Below, piece after piece: positions 1 to 5,700 of a stretch of 12,119 nucleotides of DNA. The position numbers and the translations under genes were made by a program. Position 1 is the stretch's first letter. Every line of letters starts with the position of its first letter. The notes under the pieces were generated by a model. It was not told where the DNA came from. It made no database searches and saw nothing but the letters and a program-made list of their open reading frames with translations. The stretch is taken from assembly GCA_022709625.1 (NCBI GenBank), contig JAKLIL010000019.1, positions 1 through 12,119 on the forward strand, in the 5' to 3' direction. This DNA is from Verrucomicrobiota bacterium. GTDB taxonomy: Bacteria > Verrucomicrobiota > Kiritimatiellia > CAIQIC01 > Lenti-01.

Positions 1-1
1 G

Positions 2-2290
2 ACGTTTGAAGTCAACGGCGTTGGTTCGGGGGCCGCCTACGTGGATGCCTGGGTCGACTGGAACATGAACGGCACCTGGGAAGAACCAGCCGAACGGATC
101 GTCGGCGGTTCCTACTTGGCCGGCCCGCAGACGGTAACGCTGCCGGCGCCGGCCCAGGCCGGCAAGACCGTTGCGCGGTTCCGCATCAATTCCATGCAAG
201 GCGGTTTTGGCCCGACCGGCCAGGCCGACGACGGCGAAGTGGAAGACCACGTTGCCGAAATCCAGACCGAGGAAGCGGTGGATTTCGGCGACGCGCCGCG
301 GCCGTACCCGACCTTGTTCGCCGCCAATGGCGCGCGGCACCTGCTGGTTCCGGGCGCCCCTTGGTTCGGGGATGCGTCCGACGGGCCGGATCCCGACGCG
401 GACGGCCAGCCCGAACCGGTGGCTCTGGGCGACGACAACGACATCGCCAAGCCGGTGCCGAACGACGACGAAGACGGCGTGGTTTTTTCCGCGTTGACGG
501 TCGGCCAGCCGGGCAGCGCCACCGTGCAGGTCGGCGGCGGGGTAGGCGGCTGGGTGGACGCGTGGATCGACTGGAACCACAACGGCGCTTGGGACGAGCC
601 GGCGGAACGCATTTTCGGCGGGTTCCTGCCGCCCGGAACGCACGTGTTGCCGATCGTGCCGCCGGCGCCGTTCGCGGGTCGGACGTTCGCGCGGTTCCGC
701 ATCCATTCGCTGCAGGGCAACCTGGCGCCCACGGGGCCGGCGGCCGATGGCGAGGTGGAAGACCACGCGGTCGACGTCGGCGCCGCCTTGGATTTCGGTG
801 ACGCGCCGGATCCAACCTATCCGACCCTGGTGGCCAGTTCCGGCGCCTGCCACGTCGTCGTGTCCGGCGTCTGCCTCGGCAGCGTTGCCGACGTCGAATT
901 CGACGGCCAGCCCGACGCGACCGCCACCGGCGACGACCTCAATCCGCCCAGCGGTCCGGACGACGAGGACGGCATCGTTTTTTCTTCGCCGCTGTACGTG
1001 GGCGGTACGGCCAAGTTCCAGGCCATTTGCTCGGTGAACGGATTCCTGTCGGTCTGGATCGATTTCAACGCCGACGGCGATTGGCGCGACGGCGGGGAAA
1101 CGATCTTCAGCGTCCAAGCCGTTGGCGCGGGCACGAACACGTTGTCGTTCACCGTCCCGGGGAGCGCGGCCATCACCAACACCTTCATGCGGTTCCGGTT
1201 CACGACGCAGCAGACGCCGCTGCTCGATACCGGCCTGGCTCCGGACGGCGAAGTGGAAGACTACCTCGTGGCCATCGAGCGCGAACAGGTATCCATGGAT
1301 TTCGGCGATGCCCAGGACCTGCCGACGGCCATGGGCTATCCCACGCTGCTCGCCCACAACGGCGCGCGGCACGCCATCGTGCCGGGCGTCTACCTCGGCA
1401 GCCGCATCGACGCCGAAATCAACGGCCAGCCGACCCTCAACGCCGACGGCGACGATCTCAACCCGCCGATGGCGCTCGACGACGAGGACGGCGTGTCCCT
1501 GCCGCCCACGCTGGTAGCGGGTTCGACGGTGCGCGTGTTCGTGACCGCGTCCGTTGCCGGCCATCTGAACGCCTGGATCGATTTCAACGCCAACGGCACC
1601 TGGAGCGATCCCGGCGAACAGGTATTCGTAAACCAGCCGCTCGCCGCCGGCTTCAATTCGCTGATGCTCGCGGTGCCGCCGTATCCCGCCACCCGGGGCG
1701 GCGGGCCGCATTCCCGCTGGCGCTTCACCACCCATGCGCCCACGCCGCCAAGCTTCGTCGGCTGGGAACCGAACGGCGAAGTGGAGGATTACGAGGTCCG
1801 CCTCGAGGTGCTGGACTTCGGCGACGCTCCCGATCCGGCCTATCCCACGCTGCTGGCCAGCGACGGCGCGCGGCACCGCATGCCTTCGGCCTACTGGCTG
1901 GGCGCCGCCGCGCCCGACGACGAACCCGATGGCCAGCCGACGGCCGCGGCGGACGGCGACGACGTCGGCAAAACCGACGACGAAGACGTGCTGCCGGGCG
2001 CGGGCGTTCTCGTGCAGGGCGCCAGCCGCACCGTCGTGGCGACGGCGTCCACCAATGGCTTCCTCAATGTCTGGGTCGATTTCGACCAGAACGGCAGTTG
2101 GGCCGATGCCGGCGAACAGATCGTCGTCGATGCCGCCCTCGTGCCCGGCGCCAACTCGGTCGGATTGGCGGCTCCCGCCACCGCCAAGTTGGGCGCCACC
2201 TTCGGCCGCGTCCGGTTCTGCAGCTACCGGGGGCTTGGCTACAACGGCTTGGCGACCGACGGCGAAGTCGAAGACTACTCCGTCACGGTC
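2..2290 (+). repeat. GEVED repeat array of the first giant protein (one partial, four full units)
   Basis: Coding repeats of about 480-516 bp begin at 281, 791, 1298 and 1814, preceded by a partial unit. The first two units end in GEVEDH and share a DW-N-x-NG-x-W loop followed by EPAERI. The remaining three end in GEVEDY and mostly carry DFNA-type loops. This grouping suggests local duplication of the first pair. Units differ mostly in the loop between GARH and the Asp-rich stretch. Confidence 0.85.
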
Positions 2291-2554
2291 TACCAGCCGG
2301 GGCCGGCCACCAACGTGGTCATCACCAACCTGGTTCATGCAGCCACGAACCAGATGGATGTGTGGTGGCTGTGGGAGAGCAACGTGACCTACGAAACGCA
2401 ATACGCCACCAACCTCTTGGACACCTCCAGTCCGCCGTGGCGGGCGTTTGGGCCAGCGGTGGGCGCGCCACCCTACATGCAAAGCGACACCAACGCGGCG
2501 GAGGCGATCAAGTTCTACCGCGTAGTGGCGCCGTTTGCCCCGCCGCCGCCGTAA
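2..2554 (+). CDS. Large secreted GEVED-repeat protein, C-terminal part (5' end outside window)
   Basis: The reading frame is open from the window edge to TAA at 2552-2554, giving 850 residues; the true start lies upstream, and the first in-window Met (base 41) is inside a repeat and is not a start. The protein is a tandem array of GEVED domains. Each unit opens with (L/V/M)DFGDA and YPTL, continues with GARH, an Asp-rich D-G-Q-P/GDD/DDEDG stretch and a D-x-N-x-(D/N)-G-x-W loop, then ARFR, and closes with DGEVED(Y/H). One partial unit and four full units (starting at 281, 791, 1298 and 1814; 159-172 residues each) are visible. After 2290 comes a Trp-rich tail of about 87 residues ending in FYRV plus a proline run. 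GEVED domains are known from bacterial extracellular proteins; the function here is unknown, and a structural or adhesive surface role is inference. A homologous, complete protein follows 244 bp downstream. No enzyme motif is seen. Confidence 0.9.
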   Translation, partial: TFEVNGVGSGAAYVDAWVDWNMNGTWEEPAERIVGGSYLAGPQTVTLPAPAQAGKTVARFRINSMQGGFGPTGQADDGEVEDHVAEIQTEEAVDFGDAPRPYPTLFAANGARHLLVPGAPWFGDASDGPDPDADGQPEPVALGDDNDIAKPVPNDDEDGVVFSALTVGQPGSATVQVGGGVGGWVDAWIDWNHNGAWDEPAERIFGGFLPPGTHVLPIVPPAPFAGRTFARFRIHSLQGNLAPTGPAADGEVEDHAVDVGAALDFGDAPDPTYPTLVASSGACHVVVSGVCLGSVADVEFDGQPDATATGDDLNPPSGPDDEDGIVFSSPLYVGGTAKFQAICSVNGFLSVWIDFNADGDWRDGGETIFSVQAVGAGTNTLSFTVPGSAAITNTFMRFRFTTQQTPLLDTGLAPDGEVEDYLVAIEREQVSMDFGDAQDLPTAMGYPTLLAHNGARHAIVPGVYLGSRIDAEINGQPTLNADGDDLNPPMALDDEDGVSLPPTLVAGSTVRVFVTASVAGHLNAWIDFNANGTWSDPGEQVFVNQPLAAGFNSLMLAVPPYPATRGGGPHSRWRFTTHAPTPPSFVGWEPNGEVEDYEVRLEVLDFGDAPDPAYPTLLASDGARHRMPSAYWLGAAAPDDEPDGQPTAAADGDDVGKTDDEDVLPGAGVLVQGASRTVVATASTNGFLNVWVDFDQNGSWADAGEQIVVDAALVPGANSVGLAAPATAKLGATFGRVRFCSYRGLGYNGLATDGEVEDYSVTVYQPGPATNVVITNLVHAATNQMDVWWLWESNVTYETQYATNLLDTSSPPWRAFGPAVGAPPYMQSDTNAAEAIKFYRVVAPFAPPPP
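2291..2551 (+). other. C-terminal FYRV tail module of the first giant protein
   Basis: About 87 residues beginning YQPGPA, with VTNL, VWWLW, a YxxQ motif, WxxFGPxVG, SDTN and the ending FYRVVAPF plus prolines. It aligns by eye with the last 85 residues of the neighbouring giant protein, although the rest of each protein is GEVED repeat. Similar C-termini ending in FYRV occur in many secreted proteins of Verrucomicrobia/Kiritimatiellota-type bacteria (from memory). A role in anchoring or export is inference only. Confidence 0.6.
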
Positions 2555-2576
2555 TCCCCTCCCGAACCCCGAAAAT

Positions 2577-2605
2577 CCGTCCGGGCCGTTCCCAACCGGG
2601 GACGG
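2577..2605 (+). terminator. Possible terminator hairpin after the first giant gene (no T-tract)
   Basis: CCGTCC at 2577-2582 pairs with GGACGG at 2600-2605, and an inner GGG/CCC pairing (2583-2585 with 2591-2593) is possible. It lies 23 bp after the TAA and before the next promoter, the position expected for a terminator. No run of T follows, so an intrinsic Rho-independent terminator is not demonstrated. Confidence 0.3.
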
Positions 2606-2670
2606 CTTGGATGGCAGTGAAATATATCGGCCGCGCCGCCGGTTTGAACGCAATCCTAATGTTTCCGCCG

Positions 2671-2699
2671 TTGACACGCCGAACCCCCGTTCCTACGCT
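2671..2699 (+). promoter_or_regulatory. Sigma70-type promoter for the second giant gene
   Basis: A perfect -35 TTGACA (2671-2676) is followed by a 17-bp spacer and a -10 TACGCT (2694-2699), which matches TAnnnT. Predicted transcription start is near 2706, giving a leader of about 93 nt before the ATG at 2799. This suggests the second giant gene is transcribed independently of the first. Confidence 0.65.
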
Positions 2700-2710
2700 A
2701 AAAGCGCGGT

Positions 2711-2741
2711 GGGAGACGCTCCCAACCAGGGCCTTGTTGGG
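2711..2741 (+). promoter_or_regulatory. Leader with two mutually exclusive hairpins
   Basis: GGGAG (2711-2715) can pair with CTCCC (2719-2723) over a 3-nt loop. CCCAAC (2721-2726) can pair instead with GTTGGG (2736-2741). Both use bases 2721-2723, so only one can form at a time. The segment lies inside the predicted transcript leader, between promoter and ribosome binding site. It could be regulatory, a REP-like palindrome, or chance in GC-rich DNA. Confidence 0.3.
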
Positions 2742-2784
2742 TGGGCGCCCGCTCGGCTCGGCGGCAAGCGCCTCTTTCCGCAAG

Positions 2785-2790
2785 AAGGAG
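2785..2790 (+). promoter_or_regulatory. Shine-Dalgarno site fixing the start at 2799
   Basis: AAGGAG lies 8 nt before the ATG at 2799. This, with the signal peptide that starts exactly there, selects 2799 over the in-frame upstream ATGs; the same frame happens to be open back into the previous gene. Confidence 0.8.
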
Positions 2791-2798
2791 CGGTCGTC

Positions 2799-5700
2799 AT
2801 GAAAACGAAGCGGGCGGTCTTGGGGTTGTGCGCGGGAGTTTTCGGTTATCTGGTTCTGGCGGCGCTGGCCGGGCCCTCGTTGCCGGTGACGAAGCCGCCC
2901 GTGGTGCCGCTGGAACAGCTGACCGGCCCGCCGGTCGATCCGCCCGCGCTGAACGGCCAGTGGTTTCAGGATTCGCAAGGGGGGCAAACCAACTGCACCC
3001 ATGAATTCCACGACAATACCTTTGCTGCCGGCGGCGGGAATGCGGGCGAATTCTGCATTCAAGGGCAGGTTGTCTACGTTGAATACTTGTTCGGTCCGGG
3101 CGTGCCGGGCGATCCCATCACTTCCTTTGTGGTCCAGGCCAGCATCAGCAACAATTTGGCGGAGAGCCAAACCGCGTACGCCGGCAGCAACAGCCACGGC
3201 GAATCCCGCGAGCAGGTGGGTTCCTACGTCGGCCGCATGCTGAACACCAAGCTGGCGGTGGAATTCGCGATCGCGGACGCGGGGAACGTGCCGGCGGCGT
3301 TTGTCCCTCCTTACCGCGATGCCATCCCCTGGATCGTGGCGGCCAACGAACACCAAACGGCGTGGTACTGTTGGAGTCCAGAAGGCGGTTTTTACGTGCC
3401 GGTCTGGAATTTCGGGAACATCGGACCCGGCGAGACCGCCTCTGATATACTCGCATTTACCGTTCCGGCCGGTCTGCCTAGCACCGATCCGCGCTACGCG
3501 ACCCTCGAAGCTTCCTATAACACGGGCGCCGACATCTTCCTGAACCGCGCCACCTCCCTGAAGATCAGCACTTGGATTGACGATGTGGCGGTGGACAAAG
3601 GGGACCAGCAGGTAGAGCCCCCCCTGCGTTTCAGCAACGTCTCCGTCTTCCACGACGTTCCGGACTTGCAGAGCCTTGATTTCGGCGATGCGCCAGACAG
3701 CGCGGATGCCGGAGTTTACCCGACCCTGCTGGTCAACGATGGCGCCCGACATGTTTATGTTCCTGGCATCCAGATGAATGGCCTGGACGTCGAAACCGAC
3801 GGGCAGCCGACCGCCAACGCCGACGGAGACGATACCGCTGACGTGGCTGACGAGGACGGCGTGACCTTCTTCATGGCGCTGACCGCGGGCGAGTCGGCGT
3901 CCGTGAACGTGGAAGTGAGTTACCCCCCGGGCGGATTCCTCTCCGCCTGGGTTGATTTCAATGCCGACGGGGATTGGGATGATCCCGGCGAGAACGTGGC
4001 CAGCGCGAAAGAGGCCATCTTTGGGATCAACCAGATCACATTTGATGTACCAGGCGGCGCCGCCATCGGAAACACATATGCCCGGTTCCGGTTCTCGACC
4101 GACGAACAGGCGGTGTTGACTTACGCTGGCCTCGCCCCGGACGGCGAAGTCGAGGACTACCTGGTCGAAATCCAGGAAGGTGACCCGTACGACTTCGGCG
4201 ACGCGCCAACTCCTTATCCCACCGTGTTGCCCAACGGCGCGCGGCACGCGATCGATCCGGCGGTCTACCTGGGCGCCCTGCTCGATGCCGAAGCCAACGG
4301 CCGGCCGAGCGTCAATGCCGACGGCGACGATCTCGACAATCTCGCCGACGAGGACGGCGTGACCTTTGCCACTCCTCTGGTGGCGGGCAATACCGCCACG
4401 GTGGACGTGACGTGTGCGGTCAGTGGAAGCCTCTGGGCCTGGATCGATTTCGGCGCCGACAATTCGTGGGCCCAGCCGGAAGACGAGATCCTCTCCGGGG
4501 TCACGGTTCCCGCGGGCACTTCCAGCCAGTCGTTCACGGTGCCGGCCAGCGCGGCGGGCGGCAACGCCTACGCCCGCTTCCGCTTCACCACCAATCCCGA
4601 GGCCTTGTCCTACGTCGGCCTGGCCCCGGACGGCGAAGTCGAGGACTACCTGGTGGAAATCCGGCAGGAACAGGCCGACCTCGACTTCGGCGACGCGCCG
4701 GAAGGCGCGCTGGCCTATCCCGGCACACCGACGCTTGGCCAGTTTCCAACCTGCATGACCGTTGGTCCGGCGGCCTGGATCCAGCATGGCTTGGGCTGGG
4801 CGCGCTTCGGAATGGGCCCGGGGCCGGCATGGGATGCGGAGGCCGACGGCAACGCCGGAATCTGTCCCGTGTTCAACCCCACGTACGACCTGGATGAATG
4901 TTTTGCCGACGGCGACGCCGGGTTGCTGGGGCCCACTTCCTACACCATCACGGGCCCGGTCGGTGCCGAAGTGGTGGCGACCTGCCCCGGCTCCGCTTCG
5001 GGAACGGCGCTGGGAACGGTCTGTCAAACCGCCACGTGGGGCACGGACGTGGACATCTTCGTCGTCAACGGCATGCCCGTCGCCGGGTACGTGAACATGC
5101 TCATGGACTGGGACCAGAACGGCATCTGGGGCGGAGTCTCCACTTGTCCCGGGGGCAGTGCGCCTGAGCATGTTCTTGTCAATTGCCAGGTCCCCATCGG
5201 CTTCAGCGGGCCGCTGTCGGCGTTGCTGCCGCCCCCGCCGTCCTTCCGGATCGGTCCCAATCCAGGCTATGTCTGGGCCCGTTTCACGATCACCGAAATT
5301 CCCGTCCCGACCCAGGCGTGGGACGGTTCCGGCATCTTCGAGGACGGCGAAACCGAAGACTACCTCCTGCAAGTGAACGCGGCCCAGGAACCCGACCTCG
5401 ACTTCGGCGATGCGCCGGATGCGGTCGCGGCGCCCAGATATCCAACGCTCTTGGCCAACAACGGCGCCAATCACGTCATCGTGCCGGGCTTCTGCCTGGG
5501 CAATCTAGTGGATGCCGAACAGGACGGCCAGCCGGATCCCCAGGCGCTGGGGGACGACAACAATCCGCCCGTCGGTCTCGACGACGAAGACGGCGTCACG
5601 TTCCCGACCGCGCTCTTTTCCGGCGTGCCCAGCCGCGTGCAGGTGGTGGCCACCGTCCCCGCCGGGGTCTCCGCCTATTTCAGCATGTGGATCGATTACA

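Noticed and set aside
2535..2798. Upstream in-frame extension of the second giant gene overlapping the first gene
   Set aside because: The promoter, ribosome binding site and signal peptide all place the start at 2799; the extra 88 residues are basic, Pro/Arg-rich and cover promoter and leader DNA.
2799..2840. Lipoprotein signal at C11 of the second giant protein
   Set aside because: The residues before the Cys are LGL, not a lipobox ending in Gly or Ala, while a normal signal-peptidase I site (ALA) follows at residue 24.
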